64,000 bases of DNA. Origin: Megaleporinus macrocephalus. Taxonomy: Eukaryota > Chordata > Actinopteri > Characiformes > Anostomidae. The notes under the pieces are model-generated. The model made no database searches. It was given only the letters and a program-made list of their open reading frames with translations, and was not told where the DNA came from. Positions 12,101-24,042 of this stretch are shown one piece after another; the stretch's first letter is position 1; every line of letters begins with the position of its first letter. The position numbers and the translations under genes were made by a program. The stretch is taken from assembly GCA_021613375.1 (NCBI GenBank), contig CM038716.1, positions 17,120,024 to 17,184,023 of the forward strand. Direction: 5' to 3'.

Positions 12101-15100
12101 AAGTGTCCCTCTTGGCTAATTATCAAACTACATTTGAGAACCTATCTGCACTACAAGGGTGAAATGACAATTCCTGCCATACTTTAAGTGGTATTGCGTG
12201 ATCAGAGCTCAGAGGTAACACGAGGAGTGTGTATTAATGTGCCACCTGTCAGGGGGATGACGGTATCTCCAGCGGCTGGCGCCAGCTGCAGCAGATCCTC
12301 AGGGTTGTCCTTCAGTTTATGGAAGAGCTCGGCGCTGCTGCTACTGCTACTCAGCTCATCCTCAGAGTCCTCTATCTCCATCACAGTCAGACACAGGTTC
12401 TCTGGCTTCAGCTCATTACGGGTCTGCTCCACAGAAAACACCGTTTCTGCCTGCTCCACTCCACTAGAAGAAAAAGCAACACATATTCAAACCTCAACCC
12501 AACACATGAGGAGTTCACCGGTTAGCATTTACGGTTCTTAACTGCAAATTTCATCATTGGTTATAATATTATCTGTACTATTTTCTATACACTGAGCAAT
12601 TTTGTGGTCTACAAAGATATTTATCCTCCACTAACCATAACTACAAAGGTGTCAAAGGAGAGTTTCACATCAGAACTCTATTAATGGACTAAATTTCCAT
12701 TTCTAAAACCCAATTTTATGATATGGTTTATGTGTAATTACAATCAAAGCAGGTATAAGCAGTTATAATAAGAATTAAAAACGACTTTCTTTCAAAGCCA
12801 CAATATTACATCCTCATAGTGACATCATGATGTTGAATGCGAAACACCAGCACGGCTCTTTCCTCCCAACATTAGTGTGTGACATCATGATGTTACTTTA
12901 TTTTAATGTTTATAAAAATTAATTTGCAGAAATTAATTTGTAAGACATTAGATTATCAGTATTTACGTAGCTGGTATAAGAGAATGTAACTGTGTAATAT
13001 CTTCAAATAAAAAGTAATTTGTTTATTTTCTGTAATGTCTTATTTCTTTTTGTATTTTAAATAAGTTGCACTTTAGTCTACCTCTGATCCTGTACCTGTT
13101 CTGCTGCGATTGTCCTGCTGTGACAACGCAAATTTCCCCATGTGGAATAATAAAAGACTATATTCAGAATACTGAATTCTAAACCCAGTTTGCAAACTGA
13201 AAATAATCTAATCATCGGCTGGGTGTACTGTTACACCCCCAAAGGAGAGTCCAATGAACAACGCCGCAAGTACCTAAGAATGAAGTTGAGGCACACCACA
13301 GCCTCGGGCTGGGAAGTCTTTCCATTGTAAAGGATGGTGGCCTGGGTCTCAGTCCAAACGAAGCCTCCATTCTTGGCAAGGAAGCGGTACTGGCTGGTGC
13401 ACACTTGGCCTTTGGAGAACACTGTAGGGAAAAACAATTCACCAAAACATTTACACGTTTTTTTCAATACAACCATTTAAGCTATCTACATGGTCTACGC
13501 TGAATCCCAGATGTAGTAACTACGCCCCTATAAGGGTCACAATCGTCACTTACAGATGTGCAGGCTCTTTGTCACGTGATCAAAATCCAGGGCATGGAAA
13601 AACTCATAGGCTGATCGGCCAATCAACTCCTCAGGCTGGTATCCAACAAGTTCAGTCACCCTGTGGACACAGTAGCTGGTAAAACATTGCTTTGGTCTAA
13701 TAGTCCTTACAAAAAAAAGAAATGTGTTCTATATAAAGTTGACACCTTCAGCATGTGGAAGCATGACTAAGGTGTGTTTGATCCGTTGGGATCACTGTGC
13801 ATCACACGTATCAAATGTGTTCCAGAACAATTTATAGCCAACCTGTCATGAGCCACCCTGCTTTAAAAGAGCTGCTGATTGTCTCCACTTTTACCACAAG
13901 AGGGTGATGCTGAGCAAAGAGTTGGGCACGTGAGGGTATATTTATTTTTACCCATAGTACAGCAGGTCTTTCAGTGGTGACAGAACAGTAAGACAGAGCA
14001 ATGGAAATCAGATTTATTCACTAAAACACTGACAACAGTGTCAATAGAAAAATCTGATTTATTGTAAGTAAAACCTGAATTTATATACATCTATCTATAT
14101 CTAAATCTAATATCTATCTATATCTAAATCTAATATTCAATATATAATATTCAATATTCTAAATCTAATATTCCATCTATCCATCTATCCCAATATTTGC
14201 CTTGAAAAAGGGCAGCAGCACAGGATTCATCCTTCACACATGCAACAGATTTTACTACAGTGTTTACGGGGCTACCTTTAGCAAATCATTCAGAAAACAC
14301 TTGTGGTAAATTTGGTAAATGGTCAGCTGCCTCACAATAACACACAGTGGCTGTGTTCCATGAGGAAAAACATGGCTTCTGCACGTAGCCTCAGCACACT
14401 TATTGTTAGCGCAGAGCATGTGTACAGTGCACATGCACCCACACACACAGCCTTGCCAAGAGGTGAACTGAGTGCGTTCCTTTGGACAAACTCAGTTGAC
14501 CTGCCAAACAAGTCGTTCTGGTATCCAGGAAACCTTCCCACTGTGTGTAAGCACAGTTCACCGTGCAGTAGAGATTCTTCTAGCACCACTTACACATACT
14601 TTTATTCACAAGTTCAACAGTAAGTTATGCTGAAGGGGCACAGTGGCTAAGAAATTATTAGAAGGGTGTTTAAATAATAAGTTGTATGAGCATCTGAATG
14701 TTTAGGTTGAAAACAAAGTTATTCAAAGGGTTTTAGTTTGAAGTGCTTCGTTCTAGAGAAATTTCTCCAGTCAGGAACCACGTGTCTGAAGCGTTTAACA
14801 CCTAAAAGCCGCCTTACAGAAGGTTATTACATGAAATGGCTTTGGATGCATTGCATAAAGCCTGAGACATTGTTTTATGATTGTCTTTAGAAAGTTTTAC
14901 CAATGCTTACAGTAGCATTGTGCCCTTGTGCTGCTTGTCCATCTAATGATCAGAGGTTTAAAAACAACACACAGTGATTCACTGTCTGCCAGGAATGTAT
15001 GGATACTGTTTTTTAAAAACTATACAGTATCACAATGCATAATATTTATATATATTTGATATTTTCTTACACCCCTACCTAGTACAACATTTGTTTACAA

Positions 15101-18100
15101 TCTCATTGATTGCGTTGTGGATAAACTGTAAAACTGTGAACGCCTATTTACAATTTTCAAGCAACCTATTTTATTTTGAAAAACGAAGCCAAGTAAGTTG
15201 CCTTTTAATTAAGTCGACCACGTTGCCATATTGATCACATTTTTTAAATAAGCTTTGTAAGAAAGCAGGTTCAGCCACTGGTGTGAGGCACTCCTGGAAA
15301 TGTACGTTTAATTTTTAGACACGAGATAAATGTTTAACTTTTCTCGTCACAGTTGTTAACTCATGAAACTTTTTGCCTTTGCAGGATGTGGGACAGACCT
15401 TCTTGCAGGACTGTTAAAGTATGCTATGGGTGGTCATTCTAGAGGAACGCTCTGGAAATTAACTAGACACTGTGTACCATTTGTGCTGAGGGAGTCAAAT
15501 TTCATGGAAAAGAAAGTTGATGGTAAATGTGAATGTGTAAACACCAGTCAAGAGGCATTTGATGACAAAAATAAAACAACGCAGGTCCTAAACTTATGCT
15601 GGTAACACTGCAGGCTTTAATTGTGAAAAACACAAACTGTTCTCACCGGCCGTCACACTGTGTGAAGCTCAGGTCCATGTTGTGGCGGGAGAGGAAAGTG
15701 CTTCTGTCCAGTGGGAACTCCACACAGCCTGGGTGGGGGATGGGCTCACACAGCAGAGTCAGGTAGCTCCCAGCAGGGGACGAACTCTCCTGTTCATTAC
15801 TGAAGGTCTGCAAGTGACCTGTGCAGTGAAGCACCTAAGACATTGAAGTGAACAGAAAAAGAAAGTTATTAAAATTTGGGGGCCTACTGGAATCACTGGA
15901 GATCCCTCTTACTATCCTTTATTCTTTACTGAAAGTTATACATTTTAATAATTTCAGAAAACATGAATTCTTTTTCTGTTCTTCTTCTTATTCTGCTTAT
16001 TTTCTTCTACAGGCGTCGCCACAGCGAGTCAACTCGCATACTAAACTTCGGATGCCCTTTCTGACACGTACCCAGGCTTGGGACAAAACACACTTATGCT
16101 GACACTCACACTCATGGGCAATTTAGAGTGACCAATCAGCCTAACACGCATGTGTTTGGAGGAAACCGGAGTACCCGGAGGAAACCCACGCAAGCACGGG
16201 GAGAACATACACACTCCACACAGAACAGCCCGGACTGGGAAGCCAACCCGGATCATCTTGCTGTGAGGCGACTAGTCAGTTTCTAGTCATTAGTCCCTCA
16301 TGACCCTGGGGGTTTGTGTGGACACTAGAACTTTAGCTGTACTGCTGTCATGGTTAGACCTAAATGATTTGCGGGAAACTCCTACCTACTAGTGCGCTTT
16401 AATGTGAAATTATTTTTTATAAATCTAATTTTTTTTTGACCAAGAAGACGAGAAATTCGACCTTTTCTGGTATGAGGCTTGTTTGTTGCCTCTGACTGGT
16501 CTTATTCATTGACAGGCAGTTCAGAAGCTACATGCTATCAAGTTAAATCTGAAAACAAATGTTGTTCATAATGTAGGCTGTAACTGTAAAACACTTGAAA
16601 ATAGTTTTTTTCGATACAAAAACAATTAATCATTTAGTCCCTGTCATGATGACCATAGGCATTTAGCCTTGGAAGGTGTTTTTGTGCTTTTCAGTAGCTG
16701 AAAAGGTGGGAGAGTTCTTGTTCACAACTGATATGAGGAGAAGTGACCCTGAAGAGTGCAACATCAAGTTTCTTTTAGCTGTGCTGAGAGTGTCTGTTCT
16801 ACATGGTGTGAATTGACAAACACATTGGCCAGAACACAGAAGATCTCCATTTTATCCATTAGCGTTATCATGGCCCTCACTATCAGACTGACTATTTCAC
16901 AAATATGCTCATTCCTATTAGTTCTGACTTGGTTCCAACAAGATCACCACTACAGACTCCATGGACTACATGTGTTCTTCTAACTTGACAGATCAAGATA
17001 ATGAAGCACAGACAGCCCTTGTTTGTCAGGTCAGCGGGAATCATTTGATCATAATCAGTTGTAGTGACGCTGTTGCAATCAGCATATCAAGTGTTCTGGA
17101 AGAGCAAAGCTATAATGACACCGAGTTAATATTGCACTACCTTCCAAGCGGCAGACTTGATGTTCACTGTTCTGCCTCGGCTGGTGAGGGTGCTCTTCAT
17201 TCGCAGGAAGAAGTTGCGCTCAATAAACTTTTCAGCCTTCTTCTTACAAAGTCCTGTGCAAGAGTTAACACACTCAAATTAGTCTATTCAACCAACAATT
17301 TAATAAATGGTAAGTGGCTTTTGGCAGAAAGAATTAGACAATACAAGCAAAGCTCCCACGAGCTACTTTACCTGATTTTGTTGTGAGGAGGTCTCTCAGC
17401 TCCTCTTGATCACAAGGGTGAACAAAGTCATACACACTCTGTCCAAGCAGTTCCAGCTAGATCATAAAACATTAGAATATTAATTAAAATTTGTCACAAA
17501 TTATGAAAGGATGCGCTTAATCTGTATGAAACTACTGTCAATTTGTTGTTACACCACCAACCAAACGTTTCAGTCCTTCACAACAACAGATGCTATTTAG
17601 TCTGTTTAAAGTTCAGATTATCTCAGATGGGCTGGGTGTGAATCTAGGCCATGCTCTTGGATTTCATATCCTATTATGCTCTACTTCAAATCTTAAGTAA
17701 GAGACCCACCGCAATAACTAATGTGTCACTCTAGCCGTCACCCTCACGTTACTCTGAAGGCCAGTTAAATTCATCCACTGCATCCCTTTGGACAGCAGCA
17801 GGGTAGCTGCCAAACCTTTCTACAAATGTGTCCTTGCCTCAGTGAGCTGACTATGCGATCTCACTGCAGCCTGGGAAACATTCCAGGCCTCTTTGCACGC
17901 AAAGTAATGCGATCCGTTTGGAGACACAGAAGGGCAGGCCTCATGCTGCCTGTGTGTTTACTTTACGTATTTATAAAAGTAGGGTAACAAACAGTTCTAA
18001 TTTCAGCGATACTACCATACGTTGCTCCATATACAGAACAAATTCCATTGAGGAGAGTTTCCAGTATAAGGTCTTCTCTAACCTGCGTGATGCCGATGTA

Positions 18101-20321
18101 CTTGCTGACATTGTCAGAGAGGAAGATCATGTCTCCTTCTTCAGTCATCACCAGAATGAAGCCGGCCAGCGCCTGCTGGTAGAATGCGTCCGTAGGATCC
18201 TCCTCTTCCTCAGTGCCTGGCTCTACTTTGGTTGTTGCTGCAGAAAGCGACAGAAGCCACTGATTCACATGAATACTGAGGCTAAGACTGCTGACTTAAT
18301 TTTCAAAAGGAAAAGAATCAGTAGACACGCTGAAACTTTAACTTAAACATACGCTAAGCATTTTAATATGACTCTCGCCAAGTGCTTCTTGTGGACTAAA
18401 AAAATGGACCTCTGCGAACTGACCAATTATTTTACTCATAATATCAGGGTGCTACACTGTATTCAACATGTCTTAACACACTTATTGTTTGGTAAACCAA
18501 AAACAAAATTTTTGCTTCAAACATGGTTTAAAGGTGAGCATGTTTAGAAACTCACTGGTGTGGAGAAGTTGGCGCATGCGCAGGTAGCTGAGGGTCACCC
18601 TCATGATGGCAGCTTTGTCTAGGTGGGATGTGACACGGCGTGCAAGTGGCAAGGAGTGGGCGAGCTCGTAAAAAACCTCTGTCTCCTGACTTCGCCGGCA
18701 GCGGGCCGCATCGCGCGAGCGCACCTTGCGCATATCCGAGCTTGGCCTGGCAGAGAGAGGGAATAAGCGAGAACAAAGCAATACCGTGTTAAGACAAAAC
18801 AAAAAGTTGGGAGGTTGTTTATTAGAAAACAGAACACAAGTGCAACCCCCCCACAGGTACACTGCCAACTAAAGCACTGTCAATTCTGCCCAAATCATAA
18901 AAGAATCATAAAGACATTGTAAGAGACTTAAATACTGGGAACTTCAACCTTGGCCATCCTGTAATTCAAGATATTCAGCTAAACTAAAAGGGCCTCTGGA
19001 ATTTCCAGTTCTGTTGAGTAAGAGGATTACATTTAATTATTCCAACGTATTGTAAATTCTTTTCAAGTAAAACACAAAATTTCATAACATTTTAGCCACA
19101 AAAATAAGCAAAAATAAACCATTTAAGCACAATGGAGCCATTCCAACCCTTCCCCCAGCCAAAACTCCTCTAACCCATTTTCTTAGGCAGAAGCAGAAGT
19201 AACAGAAATAAGTGGAACAACAATAAGCCATGGCCATTTTTCTTTCACATATTTTCCCCCTTGGCTCAAAACTCTTCTCTGGTAATGCGAGAAACTGTTT
19301 TAACTGTAAGAAATCCAAATAAACTCTTAAGGAAAACAACTCCCTGCGACTCCTGCCTCCCTTCCCCCACATGCCTCAAGCACTCTGGTGGGGCTCTCAG
19401 TCCTTCAGACGTCAGAGCCCATCCTCCAGCCTTATTTTTCTTTCAATTCTGAACCCCAATGACCCACCCTGAAAGTCCAGCTCAATCTGAAGCATGATAC
19501 AGGACTAAATACAATCCGTTTAAGGAATCTTTCCCATTATGATTAAATATAAAAAACTCTTACTCCTCCAAACAGACATGAGAAAACACTGATTTCCTAT
19601 CTGGTCATGTTTTACTAAATGTGCCAGCATATTAAACACATGCACAGGAAGCCTCACGTTTCAGGTGGTGTGAAAACTATAGACAAAACCAACAGTCTGT
19701 TTGGAAATAAAATTTCACATAATGCCAAAGAGCTGAACGTCTCAACGTTCTGAGTGTAATGAAAACGCTGAAATCTGACACGCGAGCTTCTGTACTGACT
19801 GCAGTTCTGCTACGACCTTTGGACTACTTGGTGACTATGAATTGAGAAACTGCAAAGATTTGGATTTTCAAGGCCTTGTCAAAAAGACAAAAGATGACAA
19901 TGCCAAGTCATGTAAAGTACGTTTGTATTGACGTGCTTTACTTTTTAGCACCATGGCAACATTAAACCAATAAATACTTCCTAAGCTTTAACAAATAAGC
20001 ATCTCAACATTCCAGCAGCCAGCAGCGCAGAGGTCACTCACTCAATGTCACAGATCACCAGTCTGGGAGAAATGTATGCCCACAAAGCAACCCAAACACC
20101 ATTAGACCTACGTGTGATTTGAACAGAAAATACCTTTAAATCCTCATTTGCTTTTCACGAATATTCTCCACAATGCATGTCTGACATAAGTACACCCCAC
20201 CAGCAAGCACTACACAGCCACTTCAAATAATGTGAAATATTATTCTCTGTTATTATTGGTTAGAGCACTCAGTCTTTTCTGATATACAGTTTTACATACA
20301 TACACACACACACACACACAC

Positions 20322-20396
<75 letters not shown>

Positions 20397-23252
20397 TACA
20401 TATACTTTACTATATACTCTTATACTCTAGCAAAAGTAGAATACAACAATAAAAACAACAGACTAAAACCAGAACGAGAAAGAACAGCTAAAAGGCTTTA
20501 AGCTTGCCTGCTCTCTAATTCCTTTTTATAATAATTACCAAACTGTAATAATAGCACTATCCATCTCAGCTCTTCATTTAAAAGTCAAAATTATAGTAGA
20601 CGCAAAGACTCACTGACATGCAGGGAATTCCAAAACACCCTTTAACATACCACAGGATTCCACAAGCTATGAGCAGTTAGCTCACAGAGAAAAACAGAAC
20701 AATCAGATAAAGGGAAGCAACAGACTAAACAATATTTAATAGACGTCACAAGTCAGCGGGTGAATGTACTGGGTGAAGGGAAAAAAAACAAAACAAAAAA
20801 AAAATTGGCTAAAAAAATTTTTTGGCTAAAAATAAGTGAATCATTTTAGTATGACCAACTTATTTTACTTATAAGTAGAGCTGCTGGTGTGCAAATAACC
20901 TACTTCTGTCATTGTCAGGCAAAAACTTGCCTGCCTATTAGTGTGATTGCTGTCTGGGGGATGTAGAGCGTGACCTCATGTACTTTCTGAGAGCGTTAAT
21001 AAACATGCAAGTTTTACAAGATCTTATCTGGGGTGTGAAAAGGATGTTCTGACTGTATCAATGCAATACGTCAGAAAATATCATCACATGCTGCTGTTGA
21101 GGCTGAAGGACATGAACAAAACATTACAGTGATTACGACAATCCTTGGGAATTCATTCAAAATCCACAAGAACTTGCTGGAAGTTTCAGGAAAATAGTAC
21201 TTGTTTATCACAGACGGTTTGCCTTGACTCAATAACACAGCCAAAGAATACTGATGAGAAGCATCTGATTTCAGCCAAGTCCCAAACCACAGTAAATAGT
21301 TTAGTGATTTATTACACTGCAGCAGCCAACGTTTGAATAATGATTAACTGACAGTGTTTTGTGCTGCAATACCTGAGACTCACAGCACAGTTTTAAAAGC
21401 ATGCTGAAATCGTTCTGGAACACAAGGGAGATGTTCAAGGGAATATAAAGTATGTAAGTCAAACTCTTCTGACTCAGTCCTCTCTGTGCATCTAAGTAAA
21501 ATAACCAAGCACCCATAGAGAAGAGTGGAAAAAGAAGAGCACACATACACATTAAAATGAGCAGAACTACTCAAACTAACTACAGAACACAAGAGCTGCA
21601 GAGGCCTTCTTTCAAATAATAAGGATTCCTTTGAAACATTGGATTTTGGAACATTGTAAAAGTTGGATTTGCAGAAATTTCATTTATGTTCTTCAGCAAC
21701 CAAAGGAAAAATAAATGAGAAAGAAGGGATAAAAATGCTGATATGAGAATTAATAAGTGAAAAAGTGAAATACTTAAAGGGTTAAAATAGGTGGAAAAAC
21801 AAAATCCAGTACAGTTCACGTTTACAAGAACGAGTAATCAGAAAAAAGGAAAAACTCTGGGTTCACATAAGTCAGGCAGTAATTAGATTTCTGCTTTGCA
21901 ACCAGCATATAAACTCGCCAAGACGTGTAAACCTGATGTTAAACTCAAACTTTACCTTACCTAAAAATATAAACATGCATAGAAGAAGAAACATATGTAC
22001 ATCTTTCATGTTGTCAAGCATGCATTTAGTTTCAGTGACGCTCCGGAAGTGCAGACTGACAACCCCAAAAGAAATCAGAGTAAAGCTGTACATGCACTGA
22101 AAAACCTGATTACAGAACTAGGACCTCTACACTTCAGTTCAGTCTACGAACAGCAGCACATGCTGTTTATATGACATGTGATTAATAAGATGACTGCTGC
22201 TATTATGACTGGATTATTAAGTGCATGTTAAATGTCAAAACACAAGTACTCATTTGTAGCATTTGTAGTCTGTTTGATTTTTAGAATGGGGCAGTCACGG
22301 GCTGGTGGTTAGCCTTGTGATCGGAAAGACGTCGGCTCCATCCCTTGAACCAGCCACTATGAATGAAGTGGCCTTGAGCACGACATTTAACCCCCCAATA
22401 GGTCCCCAGACGCTGTAAATAGGGCTGCCCACCACTTAGGGCAAGTGTGCTTTCTGCCCTCTAGTATGTGTGTTTAACTGCACGGATGGATTAAATGTGG
22501 AGGTGAAATTCCTCAGTGCGAAAACATAAATGGCCAACAGTGCTAAATTCTACAGAATGTGGTACCACAATGTTTGTTCTATTTTATCAGAGGTCAGAAA
22601 TAATAAATAATATTGTAATTAGTTTATATATACAGTAATAAATAATACTGTAATTATATATGCATTAAAATAAATGAAAAGCTAAAAGAGATCATATCAG
22701 TAAAAATATGATGGAAAAAAAAAGCAAAAGAGGATTCAAGTAAATGAAAAAAATAGGGCAAAACCATAGCCAAATCAGCTGAAAACTAAAGGAGTAAGTA
22801 GGTGAAAAAGTGAAGAGCCGAGCTGGAAAGGCCCTCGCGTTTTTTTTTTTTTTTTGTGTAGAGTTGTTCACGTGCACAGATAATTGGCGCATGGGGAGCG
22901 GCCACAGTTTAGGAACACGGTGTCCAAACCCTTCATCTGGCAGCCTGTTCTGCTGTGTACTTCCCTCTCAGGGTAGAGAACTAATCCCAACAACATTCAG
23001 ACTCAGCCTGCGTGTCATGGGCCGACCCCTTTTCTCCATACACGATCATCTGTGCTGAACACTTCTTGGACCTGATCCCCATGTCGTGCAAAAGTAGACG
23101 AGCTCAATTGTGTTTGTTAAGGGGGGGTGTGTATCCGTGAGAGGTTCAGCTCAGTTTGTGTTTGCAGCCAGCAGTCTGCTTTGCGCACAACAAAAAAAGC
23201 GGTGTGTTTGAAAGGAACACCATGTACTCTGGAACAGTTTCGCTACTGAGCG

Positions 23253-23287
<35 letters not shown>

Positions 23288-24042
23288 TACAAAGCCACAA
23301 CAAAAGCAAAGCATGACACATCCATCCATATGATCAAACACTTGCCCCACATCTTTAGTACATTTCTTTTAAATTATCAATTCAGATGCTCTGTTCCTAA
23401 CATGCAGGACAAAAACAAACACACAATAGTGCAGAGTGAAGAAAGACAGCTGCTCAGGTTCGCTGGTAAACACGGCTGGCTGTCCTATTTCAGCAGCGCG
23501 TTTTAAGACTACATTCATTCTGAAAAATAGCTAAAAAGTAAGGCGGCCAAGGCCCCGGCGGTGCTGGCGATGCGCCTTAAACGCTGCCCTATCTCAAACA
23601 CCAACTGCAGAGCTAGCTTTGCTCCGGCTCTATCTCCTCCTGCGGCTCCTTCTATGGTGCACAGTCTAGCCCGAAGCCAGGCCTCCACACTACAGCTTTG
23701 TTTTCTGTTTGACATTAAATACCCATTTGGGGTATATATGCAGCGGACAATAATAATAAAAAAGAAAACCAGTTCTGATCAAATGACTCAAAGCTGTAGA
23801 GACTTTCTCTTGTGTCACATGATACACATAAGTAAAAAGTCATATCGCTGCTGTGAGAAATGGCTCCGTGTAATACTGAGGAAAATGCAGTCACTCATTT
23901 AGCCTGTTAGCCACACAGAGCTAACTATATGTATTTTAACGTCATATCGTTTTTAGTCTCTATTTAGTACAAATCAGCACATTAACACAAGCCTTAAGTG
24001 AACTACGAGCTCAACTGCTTACCTTTTAGGCACAGTGTCCAT
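9167..24042 (-). CDS. hif3a-like: Hypoxia-inducible factor alpha subunit, HIF3A/HIF4A type
   Basis: Oxygen-regulated bHLH-PAS transcription factor that pairs with ARNT on hypoxia response elements. Fifteen coding exons (minus strand) join in frame to 629 aa: 24042-24023, 18746-18556, 18237-18083, 17456-17372, 17253-17141, 15834-15647, 13660-13554, 13421-13274, 12463-12246, 11734-11601, 11469-11374, 11269-11133, 11025-10923, 10809-10695, 9246-9167. The basic region has [13 protein letters not shown] (16-28). PAS-A and PAS-B follow to about residue 335. LxxLAP prolyl-hydroxylation sites lie at P398 (N-ODD) and P497 ([20 protein letters not shown]). An LRQLL (LxxLL) motif at 436-440 matches human HIF3A LRRLL in place. 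The C-terminus lacks the asparagine-hydroxylated C-TAD of HIF1A/EPAS1, so it is HIF3A-like. The exact paralogue (hif3a, hif1al or 'hif4a' in fish naming) needs a tree. Intron 1 is 5.3 kb and repeat-rich. The gene diverges from NPAT. Confidence 0.93.
9335..9440 (+). repeat. Dispersed repeat fragment shared with 57460-57560
   Basis: Both stretches share 'GCAGCTTTACAGAAAAT' and 'AAGAAAAACTCCCTC' at similar spacing. It lies in HIF intron 14. This is a short piece of the longer repeat seen near 57460-58700. The class is not assigned. Confidence 0.55.
12036..12083. repeat. Perfect 13-bp inverted repeat (hairpin) in HIF intron 9
   Basis: ACAAACCTCCTCT at 12036-12048 is the exact reverse complement of AGAGGAGGTTTGT at 12071-12083, with a 22-base loop. 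It could fold in the transcript or be the core of a short MITE. There is no evidence for a processed small RNA. Confidence 0.6.
12819..12895. repeat. Duplicated GTGACATCATGATGTT motif
   Basis: The same 16-base stretch, containing the palindrome ACATCATGATGT, occurs at about 12819 and again at about 12880, 61 bases apart, in HIF intron 8. It resembles CRE/AP-1 half-sites but nothing shows that it is functional. Confidence 0.5.
14088..14190. repeat. Imperfect tandem TCTA/ATC-rich repeat
   Basis: Repeats of the type TATCTATCTATATCTAAATC occur twice, followed by ATTCAATA and CATCTATC variants. It lies in HIF intron 6, the 1.98-kb intron between exons 13660-13554 and 15834-15647. Confidence 0.75.
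14930..15075 (+). repeat. hAT-like dispersed repeat, HIF intron copy
   Basis: The stretch matches 27235-27432 along most of its length (shared 'GTGCTGCTTGT', 'GATCAGAGGTTTAAA'-type run, 'CTGTCTGCCAGGAAT', 'ACAGTATCAC', 'TGATATTT'). The other copy carries the GATACAATACGTATCGTG start typical of a widespread fish hAT-type nonautonomous element. Confidence 0.6.
16010..16262 (+). repeat. Common teleost interspersed repeat (class not assigned)
   Basis: The stretch contains the run 'GGAGGAAACCCACGCAAGC', 'GGGGAGAACATACACACTCC' and 'GCCAACCCGGATC', which I recognise as a high-copy motif in many fish introns. It sits in HIF intron 5. I cannot name the family with confidence from sequence alone. Confidence 0.6.
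20300..20405. repeat. Compound (CA)n(TA)n microsatellite
   Basis: A (CA)n run at about 20301-20322 followed by a (TA)n run to about 20390, in HIF intron 1. It is purely simple sequence. Confidence 0.95.
22285..22530 (+). mobile_element. tRNA-derived SINE
   Basis: The head resembles a tRNA promoter: an A-box-like TGGTGGTTAGCC near 22300 and a B-box-like GGCTCCATCCC about 33 bases later. A non-tRNA body follows, ending near 'GGAGGTGAAATTCC'. This arrangement is that of fish tRNA SINEs. It is not a tRNA gene because no cloverleaf can be completed. It lies in HIF intron 1. Confidence 0.7.
23251..23287. repeat. (CG)5(CA)n alternating purine-pyrimidine tract
   Basis: Five CG steps run directly into about thirteen CA steps, all alternating purine-pyrimidine. 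It lies in HIF intron 1, about 0.75 kb downstream of the first coding exon. Such tracts readily form Z-DNA. Confidence 0.9.

Noticed and set aside
12188..12541. Serine-rich plus-strand open frame of 117 codons
   Set aside because: It is antisense to HIF exon 9; the serine run comes from the complementary strand of the degron exon.
17918..18346. 142-codon plus-strand open frame
   Set aside because: It is the antisense shadow of HIF exon 3 (18237-18083), which fits the HIF reading frame and splice sites.
20300..20405. Repeat arrays considered as CRISPR
   Set aside because: All regular arrays in the window are di- or trinucleotide microsatellites without spacers, in a vertebrate genome.
22285..22360. 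Possible tRNA gene
   Set aside because: Only A- and B-box-like motifs are present; no acceptor stem or anticodon arm can be formed, and it continues into a SINE body.
9167..24042. Orthology to HIF1A or EPAS1
   Set aside because: There is no C-TAD, the LxxLL motif and the ISMDDDFQL degron wording fit HIF3A better, and the protein is about 200 residues shorter.
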